Positions 39,562 to 47,644 of a stretch of 64,000 bases of DNA are shown one piece after another; positions within the stretch are counted from its first letter, which is position 1, and the number at the start of each line of letters is the position of its first letter. A model generated the notes under the pieces. The model saw only the letters and a program-made list of their open reading frames with translations. It was not told the DNA's origin and did not search any database. The translations under genes were made by a program, and so were the position numbers. The DNA lies in assembly GCA_009773395.1 (NCBI GenBank), contig WRPI01000004.1, positions 62,001 through 126,000 on the forward strand. The letters run 5' to 3'. Source of the stretch: Hyphomonadaceae bacterium. GTDB lineage: Bacteria; Pseudomonadota; Alphaproteobacteria; Caulobacterales; Aquidulcibacteraceae.

Positions 39562-39660
39562 CACAAATCAGAACCTGCATTTGTGCCTAAATAAATAGCG
39601 ATACGCAATGGTTTTGAGCCAAAAAAGGCAGGAACAAATGCAATCTTGGCGACAATTGGC

Positions 39661-41205
39661 CTATGTCAATATTTTATTGGCTATAATTTGCAATTGCGCT
39701 GCGAAATTTCCATCGGCATCCGCGAGTTGTTCAATTCTCTTAACTGCATGCATCACGGTTGTATGATCTCGGCCGCCCATCCGTGAAGCAATGTCGGGAA
39801 AAGACCTTTTGGTGAATTTCTTGCAAAAATACATAACAATTTGGCGCGGCCTAGCAACCGAAATATGGCGTCTTGTTCCGATTAGATCTTCTATGGAAAT
39901 ATCAAAATGCAACGCGACGCGTTTTTTGATAACATCAACTGGTATGCTCTTGGTCGGGGTTGGCATTCTGTCACCAAGTGCTTCAAGAATTACTTCCATT
40001 GTTGCCTCCTGACCTATCAATGATGATGCCGCAAATATTTGTTTTACCGCACCTTCGATGTTTCTTCCAGTCCCAATTACGCGCGCAGCAATAATATCTA
40101 GGGCTTGTGGCGAAGGCGCAAAATCTGGTCGCAAAGCCGCAAATTCTGCTACTTTGCGCTCAGCGATTTTACGTCTCAACGCGAAGTCGGGCTCACCAAT
40201 ACGAATATTAAACCCACCTAGCAAAATGCCAGTCATGCGCGGAGTAAGACCCACCAGCCCTTCGGGCGGAACATCAGCACTGCACACAATATTTTTGCCG
40301 CGCGATAATAATTCCAAAATAGTTTGGAAAAACTCCTCTTGAGTAGCAATTTTCCCGCAAATAAGTTGAATGTCGTCAATAATCAAAATATCGGCGGCTC
40401 TTAGGCCTTCTTTGAAGGGGCCAGTATCTTTGTCACGCAAGGCGGCCTGAAACAAATTCAAAAACCTTTGCGCAGTCAATGAAACAACTTTGCGTTTTGG
40501 CTGTGTGGACAAGGACTGATTGGCAATTGCCGCCAATAAATGGGTTTTACCGACACCATTTAGCCCATGAAGCAAAAGTATCTCGCCATTTGAAGCATCA
40601 TTTGCCATTCGCTTTGCCAAAGCAATCGCAATTTTATTTGACGCGCCTTCTTCAAAACTCTCAAATGTGCGAAGATTAAGTGTGCTTTCACTGGCCTCAA
40701 AATCGCCAATAATTAGATTGCTGCCCGATTGATCATTTGAAGATCTTGAAATGGTTGGGTATTGTGTTTCGAGATTGGGGTTTCCAACTTCACTGTGGTT
40801 GGTTGGAACTTTGGATAATGGCTCAATATCGACAATCAAGCGCCGCGAAGACTTATCAAAATCATTCCACACCGCTTGCAAACGGTGTAAATACTCAGTC
40901 CTAATCCGAGTACGCGCATATGCATTGCCGGCAACAAAATAAACATTATTGGCACCGGCGCTTGTCAAAACCAAAGGCGCAAGCCAGGCTTTATAGTCGG
41001 CATTCCCCAAAATGCTTCTTAGGCGCGTCTCGAGCTTGCGCCAAACCCCGCGAGCTTCGTCACTTGGCAAATCTTGTTTGAATAAAAATGGGCTTTCGCA
41101 GTCTTGAGGTGGAACTTCGAAATTATCAGCCAATTCATTTGAGCTTAATAGCCCAGACGCTTGCCGTAATTCGTGCACCATCAACCTTCCCATTAACGTC
41201 CCCAT
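39661..41205 (-). CDS. dnaA: Chromosomal replication initiator DnaA
   Basis: A 514-residue initiator that binds DnaA boxes and melts oriC. Domain I includes WRKLETRLRSILGNADYKAW. AAA+ Walker A GLNGVGKT is at 214-221, and Walker B is ILIIDDIQLI. Domain IV carries ARPRQIVMYFCKK and the signature GGRDHTTVMHAVKRI. Three in-frame ATGs (41205, 41193, 41181) could start it. The first has AGG seven bases upstream, the second GGGGA, the third GGAAGG at short spacing, so the N-terminal 8 residues are uncertain. It heads dnaA-dnaN-recF-gyrB. Confidence 0.97.
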   Translation of the reverse strand: MGTLMGRLMVHELRQASGLLSSNELADNFEVPPQDCESPFLFKQDLPSDEARGVWRKLETRLRSILGNADYKAWLAPLVLTSAGANNVYFVAGNAYARTRIRTEYLHRLQAVWNDFDKSSRRLIVDIEPLSKVPTNHSEVGNPNLETQYPTISRSSNDQSGSNLIIGDFEASESTLNLRTFESFEEGASNKIAIALAKRMANDASNGEILLLHGLNGVGKTHLLAAIANQSLSTQPKRKVVSLTAQRFLNLFQAALRDKDTGPFKEGLRAADILIIDDIQLICGKIATQEEFFQTILELLSRGKNIVCSADVPPEGLVGLTPRMTGILLGGFNIRIGEPDFALRRKIAERKVAEFAALRPDFAPSPQALDIIAARVIGTGRNIEGAVKQIFAASSLIGQEATMEVILEALGDRMPTPTKSIPVDVIKKRVALHFDISIEDLIGTRRHISVARPRQIVMYFCKKFTKRSFPDIASRMGGRDHTTVMHAVKRIEQLADADGNFAAQLQIIANKILT

Positions 41206-41439
41206 TTGTCGGCCTAAGCCGTTTTATAATTGAGCAATTCATAGGACTGAATTGCCATGATTGGCGTATTTTGAGAAAATACTTCACCGATTGCCTTTTG
41301 CTCACGCAGCCGCCATCGACCTCAAAAATTGAGAATACGCACAATAAAATTGGAAGCATATTTGGTTGGTTCAAACCCAATTTTCTATCACTGCCCATCA
41401 AAACAGTGAAGGCTTTGAATAATCCCCTAACCTTTAGCA

Positions 41440-41760
41440 AAATTATTTAAGCCTATTGAAGAAACAAGTGCAACAACAAAAATGAGCAAAAAAAACACAT
41501 TATTTACCTTGACTCGGCGGAATCCCAATATCTTCAAGCCCTTAGCGAATCACTTGCATATGCTTTATTTTTTTTTAAGCTGTGGATAGATTTTTGCTAA
41601 ATCGCCTTGACGTTATTGCGACTAAAATTAACCACTAAAATAATAAATAAAACAAACACTTACCTATTTGAAGTGCTTGAGGTTTTTTTGCAGCGTTTTT
41701 GCCATAAATTAGGTGTTATACAGATTTTTTTGGGTAATTGTAATTAATAGAGATTTGGCG
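41440..41760. other. Candidate oriC, AT-rich region upstream of dnaA
   Basis: This strongly AT-rich stretch (for example TTTATTTTTTTTTAAG near 41564 and AAAATAATAAATAAAAC near 41636) carries near-matches to the DnaA box TTATCCACA. CTATCCACA is on the minus strand at 41581-41589 (one mismatch). TTATACAGA at 41716-41724 and TTAACCACT at 41628-41636 have two each. A further one-mismatch site, TTATCCAAA, is at 41898-41906 inside the adjacent repeat. The position beside dnaA and the divergence of dnaA and ubiE clusters support an origin, but many alphaproteobacteria place oriC near hemE instead. The 935-base gap 41206-42140 holds no credible gene. Confidence 0.45.
41511..41551. promoter_or_regulatory. 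Three GANTC sites upstream of dnaA
   Basis: GACTC (41511-41515), GAATC (41520-41524) and GAATC (41547-41551) occur within 41 bases, against about one per 256 bases by chance. GANTC is the target of the cell-cycle methyltransferase CcrM of many alphaproteobacteria, and in Caulobacter dnaA expression responds to methylation of such sites. Here they lie about 310-350 bases before the dnaA start. Confidence 0.45.
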
Positions 41761-41790
41761 CGGTTTGAATGAAAACTAGGACGCGGATAT

Positions 41791-42105
41791 TCATGTGGAA
41801 TTGGTCACGCTTAGTCTAGATACTGAGAATTCTTTATGGGAAAGAGCGATTAATTGGCTTTGGAATGGTTTATGGAAAAATCCTTTTGCTCTTCGCCTTA
41901 TCCAAAAAGTCATAACTTTTTGGGGCTCATCGAATGCTTTTCCAAAACCATTCATCGAGTGTGTGTGCGCCCTAGTTTTTGTCAAGGCCCACAGCCTTCG
42001 GGCGCAAAGCGCGGCCTTGACAAAAACTAGGGCGCGAAAAGACAATAACCGAATGGGCTTAAGGCAAACATGACCTTAAGACCATTCCTTAGCAAATTCT
42101 ACTTT
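41791..42105. repeat. Multi-hairpin repeat element, copy A
   Basis: About 315 bases homologous to 46420-46700, in the same orientation. Hairpins in order: GAATGGTTT (41863-41871) with AAACCATTC (41945-41953); a perfect 23-bp stem, arms 41967-41989 and 42013-42035, with GCGCCCTAG at the outer end; inside it GCGC-AAA-GCGC (42002-42012); and AATGGGCTTAAGG (42052-42064) with CCTTAAGACCATT (42074-42086). Within the first hairpin this copy has about 50 extra bases carrying CCAAAAAGT-CATA-ACTTTTTGG (41902-41923). It codes for nothing recognisable. It could be a structured RNA, a non-autonomous mobile element or a chromosome-organising site. Confidence 0.8.
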
Positions 42106-42140
42106 GGCAGATAGTGGGAAAGCTAGTTTAATTTTACCAA

Positions 42141-44138
42141 CTAGTTTCGAGTGACACCAATTTCAAACGTCCCCAATGGCAAGTCTGCGCTGTTAAACGT
42201 GTTGCCATAAGTGGTGTCGGCCCAGCCGTATCTTACTATGCTCACATGTTCAGACGCGGCCCCCACCAGGATAATTTGGGAGCCATTTGCCCGTCCCAAA
42301 ACAAATTGACACGAATAAGTAGCGTTGCAAATTTCAAACCCGTTTGCATAATTCGAACCATAAGTTTTAAGGCCGCTTAAAGCCTCGCTGAACTCAATAA
42401 CAACGTCCGTGTCCTGAATAAAGGCGCGCGTTGGTTGCGGGCTAATGGGTGCATTTTCATGATAAATCACGCGCCGCGCAGCATTGGCAAGCCTTACCCC
42501 CAAAACGGCTTTTTGCGTGGGATGAATGTCAATTTTGTCCCCGACATCAAGCGACACAACCATTGCAACATTTGGCATGGATAAAGCGACTTGGCGCTGG
42601 CTTTCACGCAATTCACCCCAATTCGAACGGCCAGCTTGGGTGTTTGCGCGCCCAAAAGATGATAATTGCACCATAAAGAACGGCAAATTTGGGTCACCAA
42701 AATCGCTACGCCATTGATTTATCATTGCTGGCAAAAGCTCGCGGTATTCTCTGGCATTGCTGGCATTGGTTTCGCCTTGATACCAGGCAATACCAGCCAG
42801 ACTAAATGGCGCAATTGGTGCAATCATGCCATTATGCAAAGTCGTAAGGCCATTCGCGCCGCCCCAAGGAACAATCCGACTATTGGGGAAACTTGCGATA
42901 GGTGTAAGCACTTTGAACGACCAATTTTCGCTTAGAGCTATGGTTCGTCCGCCTTCAATGGCAATGTTTCGTTGTGCCGTGCCATAAAGCCCACCGCCGC
43001 CGCCAGTATCAAGCACAAAAACACTTATTACATTATCGCCAGCGCGGAAAATATTTCTCGGCACATCATATTGGCGCGGAGTATTCCAACCATCGGTGCT
43101 GCCAATTTTTTGGCCATTGATATAGGTGATGTCACTGTCATCAATAGTGCCGAGGTTAAGTTTTGCGCCAAGCCGATTGGCAATTGCGGCGTCTTCGCGA
43201 GTCAAATTAACGTGGGTGCGATACCAAACAGCGCCATCAAAATCCGCCATAACTTCGTCATTGGAATTTTCCCAAATTGCGTTGACGCTTATCGGCTTCC
43301 AACTACTATCGTCAATTTCGCGCAATGACCAATTATTTCGAAGGTTTGGGGCTATACTATCCCAGCCGCGTTCAACATTTGTTTTTTGGTTTGTGGCCGC
43401 TTGTTCTGGGTTCACTGTATATGTCTTAAGGGCATCGAGACCCTCATTATAGTTGGGGAAATTGCGAAGCGTTGTTTCATTCATCCAGGCTTGGATTTGC
43501 GATCCACCCCATGAAGAATGAACCATGCCAACCGCAACATTTTGGCTTTGGCTAATTGACTTTGCCATATGATAACAAACTGCCGAAGCTTCTCCGCGTG
43601 TTTGCGGATTTACGACTTGCCATTTCGGTTGGTTCAAAAGCATAGTTTGCGGGGTTGGCGCGGGGTTGCGGGCGATAGTGATAAAGCGCAAATTATTCTG
43701 CGCTGGAATATCCAATTCGCTCCAAGATCCGGTTGCAAGGCGCAATGGAAATTCCATATTTGACTGCCCCGAACATAGAAAAACATCACCAATCAGAATG
43801 TCATCAAGTCTTTGGCTACCAGTGCCTGAAGTTACGCTAAGCGAAAATGGGCCACCTTTGGCCTGCGCCGGCAATTCACCTTGCCATTCGCCAGTTTCGC
43901 CCACTTGAAACGAAGCAGTAATTTCACCCAAACTCACCGAAACATCGCTATTGGGGGTTCCGTGGCCCCAAACTTTAATCGGCTTGCCGCGTTGCAAAAC
44001 TGCATGATCGGTAAAAATATCGGCAAAAAATGGCGCTGGATTTGGTGCATTTTGCGCAAATGACACCAGCGGTGAAAAAAGATATGCAGCCGTGGCACAA
44101 TAAAGAAGTTCAGCAAATAATATCTTTTTTTGTTTCAT
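42141..44138 (-). CDS. Exported sialate O-acetylesterase family protein
   Basis: A roughly 665-residue SGNH-type esterase that removes acetyl groups from sugars. A Sec signal peptide (LLYCATAAYLFSPLVSFAQ) leads into an Ig-like domain (FTDHAVLQRGKPIKVWGHG). The nucleophile block is LCSGQSNMEFPL, a beta-galactosidase-like jelly-roll insert occupies about 240-350 (SLREIDDSSWKP), and the second catalytic part has GIAWYQGETNAS. The exported form suggests digestion of acetylated glycans outside the cytoplasm. The start MKQKK (44138) is preferred for the signal peptide; an ATG eight codons upstream is possible. It is a single gene between the origin region and rpsT. Confidence 0.87.
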   Translation of the reverse strand: MKQKKILFAELLYCATAAYLFSPLVSFAQNAPNPAPFFADIFTDHAVLQRGKPIKVWGHGTPNSDVSVSLGEITASFQVGETGEWQGELPAQAKGGPFSLSVTSGTGSQRLDDILIGDVFLCSGQSNMEFPLRLATGSWSELDIPAQNNLRFITIARNPAPTPQTMLLNQPKWQVVNPQTRGEASAVCYHMAKSISQSQNVAVGMVHSSWGGSQIQAWMNETTLRNFPNYNEGLDALKTYTVNPEQAATNQKTNVERGWDSIAPNLRNNWSLREIDDSSWKPISVNAIWENSNDEVMADFDGAVWYRTHVNLTREDAAIANRLGAKLNLGTIDDSDITYINGQKIGSTDGWNTPRQYDVPRNIFRAGDNVISVFVLDTGGGGGLYGTAQRNIAIEGGRTIALSENWSFKVLTPIASFPNSRIVPWGGANGLTTLHNGMIAPIAPFSLAGIAWYQGETNASNAREYRELLPAMINQWRSDFGDPNLPFFMVQLSSFGRANTQAGRSNWGELRESQRQVALSMPNVAMVVSLDVGDKIDIHPTQKAVLGVRLANAARRVIYHENAPISPQPTRAFIQDTDVVIEFSEALSGLKTYGSNYANGFEICNATYSCQFVLGRANGSQIILVGAASEHVSIVRYGWADTTYGNTFNSADLPLGTFEIGVTRN

Positions 44139-44210
44139 GAATCGCAATCTCGCTTTTTCCATTTATGAGACAAGCTAGCAAATATTGCACAAAATAAAAG
44201 CGAGCGCGCA

Positions 44211-44240
44211 AATAAAAAGCACCGCCAAATGACGGTGCCT
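44211..44240 (-). terminator. Rho-independent terminator of rpsT
   Basis: On the minus strand, GCACCG (44238-44233) pairs with CGGTGC (44224-44219) around an eight-base loop, followed by TTTTTATTT. It lies about 30 bases after the rpsT stop, so it is a good intrinsic terminator. Confidence 0.8.
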
Positions 44241-44266
44241 ATCATTTTCGGCAATAATGCAAAATT

Positions 44267-44533
44267 TTATGCGTTCATTGCTTTCACGCTTGCGCTTAGG
44301 CGCGAAACTTTGCGTGACGCAGTATTTTTGGCAATTACGCCTTTAGAAACTGCGCGCATGATTTCAGGCTCAACAATTGCAAAAGCTGATTTTGCCGCGT
44401 CTTTATCGCCAGCTTTAACTGCTTCAACCAATTTACGAATGAAACCGCGAACCCGTGAACGACGCGCAATATTAACCAAAGTGCGGCCAGCAATTTTGCG
44501 GGTCATTTTTTTTGCTGATGAAGTATTAGCCAT
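44267..44533 (-). CDS. rpsT: 30S ribosomal protein S20
   Basis: An 88-residue basic helical protein that binds 16S rRNA. It begins [17 protein letters not shown] and has the typical [16 protein letters not shown] segment. The start at 44533 is set by the family N-terminus and GGA seven bases upstream; nine in-frame codons before it are rejected. A clear terminator follows. The rpsT/enoyl-CoA hydratase/mutM group next to dnaA is common in alphaproteobacteria. Confidence 0.96.
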   Translation of the reverse strand: MANTSSAKKMTRKIAGRTLVNIARRSRVRGFIRKLVEAVKAGDKDAAKSAFAIVEPEIMRAVSKGVIAKNTASRKVSRLSASVKAMNA

Positions 44534-44660
44534 TTTTATTCCATGTTGAATGCGCGCCAAATTGACCGCAATTCCGATAAATTGAATTTGAAGGCGGGTC
44601 TATGCCCAAAAGCCAGGTGACAGTCAAGTCAAGCTGGTGATTCAAATCGCCCTTTTCGGC

Positions 44661-45437
44661 TTATTTTCCAGTGAATTGCGGCTTTTGCTTAGCAACAAAG
44701 GCATCCATTCCGATTTTTTGGTCTTGGGTTGCAAATAAAGCGTGAAAAATACGGCGCTCAAACCGCACACCTTGGGCCAATGTGGTTTCAAAAGCCTGAT
44801 TGACGCTTTCTTTGGCTGCCATCACACTTAGGCGGCCATAGGAAGCAATTGTCTTGGCAATTTGGATTGTTGTTTCCATCAAATCATCGACGACAACCAC
44901 TCTTGCGACAAGTCCAGATTTTTCGGCCTCGATGGCGTCCATCATGCGTCCCGTCAAAACCATATCCATTGCTTTGGCTTTGCCAATCGCCCGAGTCAGG
45001 CGCTGCGTGCCACCCGAGCCTGGGATAACCCCAAGTTTGATTTCTGGTTGGCCAAATTTGGCGTTGTCAGCCGCGATTATCATGTCACACATCATCGCCA
45101 GTTCGCAGCCGCCACCTAAGGCAAAACCCGCGACCGCCGCAATAATTGGCTTACGGCAAGTATTTATGGTCTCCCAGTTTCTGGTGATGAAATCTTCTGA
45201 ATAAACATCAGCGAATGATTTGTCAGCCATTTCTTTAATGTCCGCCCCTGCCGCAAATGCCTTGTTAGAGCCGGTAATAATTGTTGCGCCAATATTATCA
45301 TCGGCTTCCAAAGCCCGCAAACAATCACCAAGCTCATCCATCAATTCGCCATTAAGTGCGTTTAGGGCATCGGGGCGGTTAAGTGTGATAATTGCGATGT
45401 TCTCATCGATGGTGAGTAAAATTGTATTATAAGTCAT
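44661..45437 (-). CDS. Enoyl-CoA hydratase
   Basis: A 258-residue crotonase-fold enzyme that hydrates trans-2-enoyl-CoA in beta-oxidation. The oxyanion-hole segment [12 protein letters not shown] and both catalytic Glu residues are visible, the first in [13 protein letters not shown] and the second in [20 protein letters not shown]. The C-terminal [12 protein letters not shown] is typical of short-chain hydratases. It lies 40 bases downstream of mutM and about 130 upstream of rpsT, all minus strand. Confidence 0.94.
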   Translation of the reverse strand: MTYNTILLTIDENIAIITLNRPDALNALNGELMDELGDCLRALEADDNIGATIITGSNKAFAAGADIKEMADKSFADVYSEDFITRNWETINTCRKPIIAAVAGFALGGGCELAMMCDMIIAADNAKFGQPEIKLGVIPGSGGTQRLTRAIGKAKAMDMVLTGRMMDAIEAEKSGLVARVVVVDDLMETTIQIAKTIASYGRLSVMAAKESVNQAFETTLAQGVRFERRIFHALFATQDQKIGMDAFVAKQKPQFTGK

Positions 45438-45477
45438 AAGGCTGTTTTATTGTTTCGTTGCGCTACAATCAAGCGGA

Positions 45478-46353
45478 TTATTTTTGGCATTTGCCACAAA
45501 AAAACGTGCTGCGCCCACCTTGAATAATTCGCTCAATTATTCCCTTGCATTTTGGACTTGGGCAAGGCTTGCCAGTTTGGTCATAAGCGAGGAATTCATT
45601 TTGAAAGCCGCCCAAAGTGCCATCGGCATGTGCGAAATCTTTCAATGTCGAACCGCCAGCGGCAATTGCTGCGCGCAAAATCTGTTTGGAATTAGCAACC
45701 AATAGCGCGGCTTCATTAACACTCAAGCTATTGGCGTGCCGATTGGGGTGAATGTGGGCCATATGGAGGGCTTCGCATACATAAATATTGCCAAGCCCCA
45801 CCACAATTTCTTGGTTTAATAATGCGAGCTTTATTGGCGTGACGCGCTTGCCAATTTTGCTTTGCAAAACCGCACCTGTGAATTCATCGTCCAGAGGCTC
45901 GGGGCCCAAATGGGCGAAATGACGTGATTTGTGGATTTTATCGGTGCGTGCCAAATCCAAAAGGCCAAAACGCCTCGGGTCATTATAAATCAAACTAAAT
46001 TCATCGCCGCCCGTGCCTATAAGGTCGATTGTGACATGATCGTGCTTAGACATCGCGCCGGTTTGATATGCATAATCATCAAAACTAATGGTCTGACCAT
46101 TCCCGACCAAAGAAATCCGCCCCGACATGCCAAGATGAATTATCAGCGAATTTTCGTTGTCCAAATCGGCAACAATATATTTCGCGCGACGGCCGACATT
46201 TAAGAAGCGAAAACCAATTAAGCATTGCATAAAATCATCAGGGTAAGGAAAACGCAATTTATGCTGCGAAGTTGAAACATTGGCGATTTTGGCACCGCTC
46301 AAAAACGGCTGCAAACCACGCACCACAGTTTCTACTTCGGGAAGTTCAGGCAT
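45478..46353 (-). CDS. mutM: Formamidopyrimidine-DNA glycosylase
   Basis: A 291-residue bifunctional glycosylase and AP lyase that excises 8-oxoguanine. The start is fixed at 46353 because the mature protein must begin Pro-Glu-Leu-Pro-Glu (MPELPEVETVVRGL), with Pro as the catalytic nucleophile; five upstream codons are rejected. VGLGNIYVCEALHMAHIHP and a C-terminal four-Cys zinc finger (CPSPKCKG, FFCGKCQK) are present. Confidence 0.96.
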   Translation of the reverse strand: MPELPEVETVVRGLQPFLSGAKIANVSTSQHKLRFPYPDDFMQCLIGFRFLNVGRRAKYIVADLDNENSLIIHLGMSGRISLVGNGQTISFDDYAYQTGAMSKHDHVTIDLIGTGGDEFSLIYNDPRRFGLLDLARTDKIHKSRHFAHLGPEPLDDEFTGAVLQSKIGKRVTPIKLALLNQEIVVGLGNIYVCEALHMAHIHPNRHANSLSVNEAALLVANSKQILRAAIAAGGSTLKDFAHADGTLGGFQNEFLAYDQTGKPCPSPKCKGIIERIIQGGRSTFFCGKCQK

Positions 46354-46419
46354 GATTGAACATGGCATTGAAAGCTCGAAAAAGCAATTGAACTCTACAA
46401 TTACCTAAAGTCTCAGTGT

Positions 46420-46700
46420 TCAAGTGGGATTGGTCGCGTTCTGACTTGGTCTGGGTCTTGAGAATTTGTCGTGTGAAAGGGAGATTAAGTGGCTTGGGAA
46501 TGGTTTATGGCTAGACTTGTCTATCCAAAACCATTCAACGAGCGTGGGTGCGCCCTAGGCTTTTGTCAAGCCCTCGCGCATTGCAAGGCCGCAAAGCGGC
46601 AAGGGGCTTGACAAAAACCTAGGGCGCGAAGGCATGATAACAGAATGGTCTAAAGGCAAACTGGCTCTTTAGACCATTTCTAAGCAATTTCTTCTAGGTA
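46420..46700. repeat. Multi-hairpin repeat element, copy B
   Basis: About 281 bases homologous to copy A at 41791. The hairpins match in order: GAATGGTTT/AAACCATTC (46498-46506 and 46528-46536), with a longer inner stem TAGA-CTTG-TCTA; a 24-bp stem, arms 46550-46573 and 46604-46627, with one C/A mismatch; GCCGC-AAA-GCGGC (46588-46600) inside it; and AATGGTCTAAAG (46644-46655) with CTTTAGACCATT (46667-46678). Where the copies differ, both arms usually change together, including a base pair gained in both arms of the large stem. It lies between mutM and ompW and has no coding potential. The rest of the 515-base gap holds a hairpin, a CA-rich stretch and the ompW terminator. Confidence 0.8.
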
Positions 46701-46714
46701 ATGGAAATTCACTT

Positions 46715-46744
46715 CCTATTGTGACGCATTAGCATCACAATAGG
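46715..46744. repeat. Perfect inverted repeat downstream of copy B
   Basis: CCTATTGTGA (46715-46724) and TCACAATAGG (46735-46744) pair perfectly over 10 bp around a 10-base loop. A CA-rich low-complexity run (46747-46775) follows. It may be an operator or a processing signal; nothing identifies a partner. Confidence 0.45.
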
Positions 46745-46783
46745 TTCCAAACACAAACACAAACACCAAAACCAAAGGCTCAA

Positions 46784-46819
46784 ATAAAAAAATCAGCCAG
46801 ATTGTGAAACCTGGCTGAT
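46784..46819 (-). terminator. Rho-independent terminator of ompW
   Basis: On the minus strand, ATCAGCCAG (46819-46811), a ten-base loop and CTGGCTGAT (46800-46792) form a 9-bp perfect stem followed by a T-run. This is a strong intrinsic terminator about 50 bases after the ompW stop. Confidence 0.88.
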
Positions 46820-46868
46820 AGGTATTGAAAGGCTGGAGCCATGCCCAGCAGCCTGTCAGGGAGATAAA

Positions 46869-47549
46869 CTAGTTAAATTTGTAACCAAAGCCAATCGAAA
46901 GCACCCAAGGATCAAGTGTTACTTTCGAGCTCATAGCGCCAAAATTGATGTTGGCATTGGTGTCAAACATGATTTTCTTGACATCTATATTATATGACCA
47001 AGGTCCAGTAGTCGCGATATCAAGGCCACCTTGAATGGCATAACCCCAATTGTCTTTCAAATCGACGTTGAAGCCATTAAGACCTTTTTCTGACGCAAAC
47101 CAAATATAAGTCAAACCAGCGCCAATATAAGGCGAAACTTGGGCTTCTGGTGCGAAATGATATTTGGCGGTTAAAGTTGGCGGCACGTGCCAAACTTCGG
47201 CAACTTTGACGTTTACACCAGTTCCAACAGCACTAACTGTGTGTTTGGCGGTTCCCGCAATCACTTCCAATGAAACATTTGGGCTGAAATAATATTCAAG
47301 GCCAATTGTAGGCACATAGCCATTATTTACTGCCACCCGAAGGCCAGTATTGGTAGTTTCTGGGCGAGCAATTCCAGCGCTTCCGTTAGTGCCGCCACTT
47401 GCCAAAATCACACCGCTTTCATCTGGAATTACGCCAGTGAAACGAACGTCCAATTTAACGGTGCCAGCTTTTGGAGTGTTAAATTCGGCTGCTTGAGCTG
47501 AACCTGCGAAAGCGAAAGCTGCGATTGTGGCCAATAATATTTTTTTCAT
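46869..47549 (-). CDS. ompW: OmpW family outer-membrane protein
   Basis: A 226-residue eight-stranded beta-barrel porin for small hydrophobic molecules. The Sec signal is MKKILLATIAAFAFAGSAQA. The family strands GLEYYFSPNVSLEVIAGTAKH, AEVWHVPPTLTAKYHF, SPYIGAGLTYIWF and a C-terminal LDPWVLSIGFGYKFN with terminal aromatic-plus-Asn are visible. The start at 47549 has AGGGGAA seven bases upstream. The frame stays open to 47843, but that part runs through a GC-rich repeat and would bury the signal peptide. A strong terminator follows. Confidence 0.92.
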   Translation of the reverse strand: MKKILLATIAAFAFAGSAQAAEFNTPKAGTVKLDVRFTGVIPDESGVILASGGTNGSAGIARPETTNTGLRVAVNNGYVPTIGLEYYFSPNVSLEVIAGTAKHTVSAVGTGVNVKVAEVWHVPPTLTAKYHFAPEAQVSPYIGAGLTYIWFASEKGLNGFNVDLKDNWGYAIQGGLDIATTGPWSYNIDVKKIMFDTNANINFGAMSSKVTLDPWVLSIGFGYKFN

Positions 47550-47644
47550 TTTATTCCCCTCAGAAAGCGCCAGCCCAATGCCAGCATTAAATGATGAAGC
47601 CTTAGTCGGCTCTTTGCGCTGCTTATTCAATTGCGCAGCTTGTC

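Noticed and set aside
46354-46868. tRNA or small protein gene in the mutM-ompW gap
   Set aside because: No cloverleaf with a CCA-side pattern and no frame with a ribosome site was found; repeats and a terminator explain the region.
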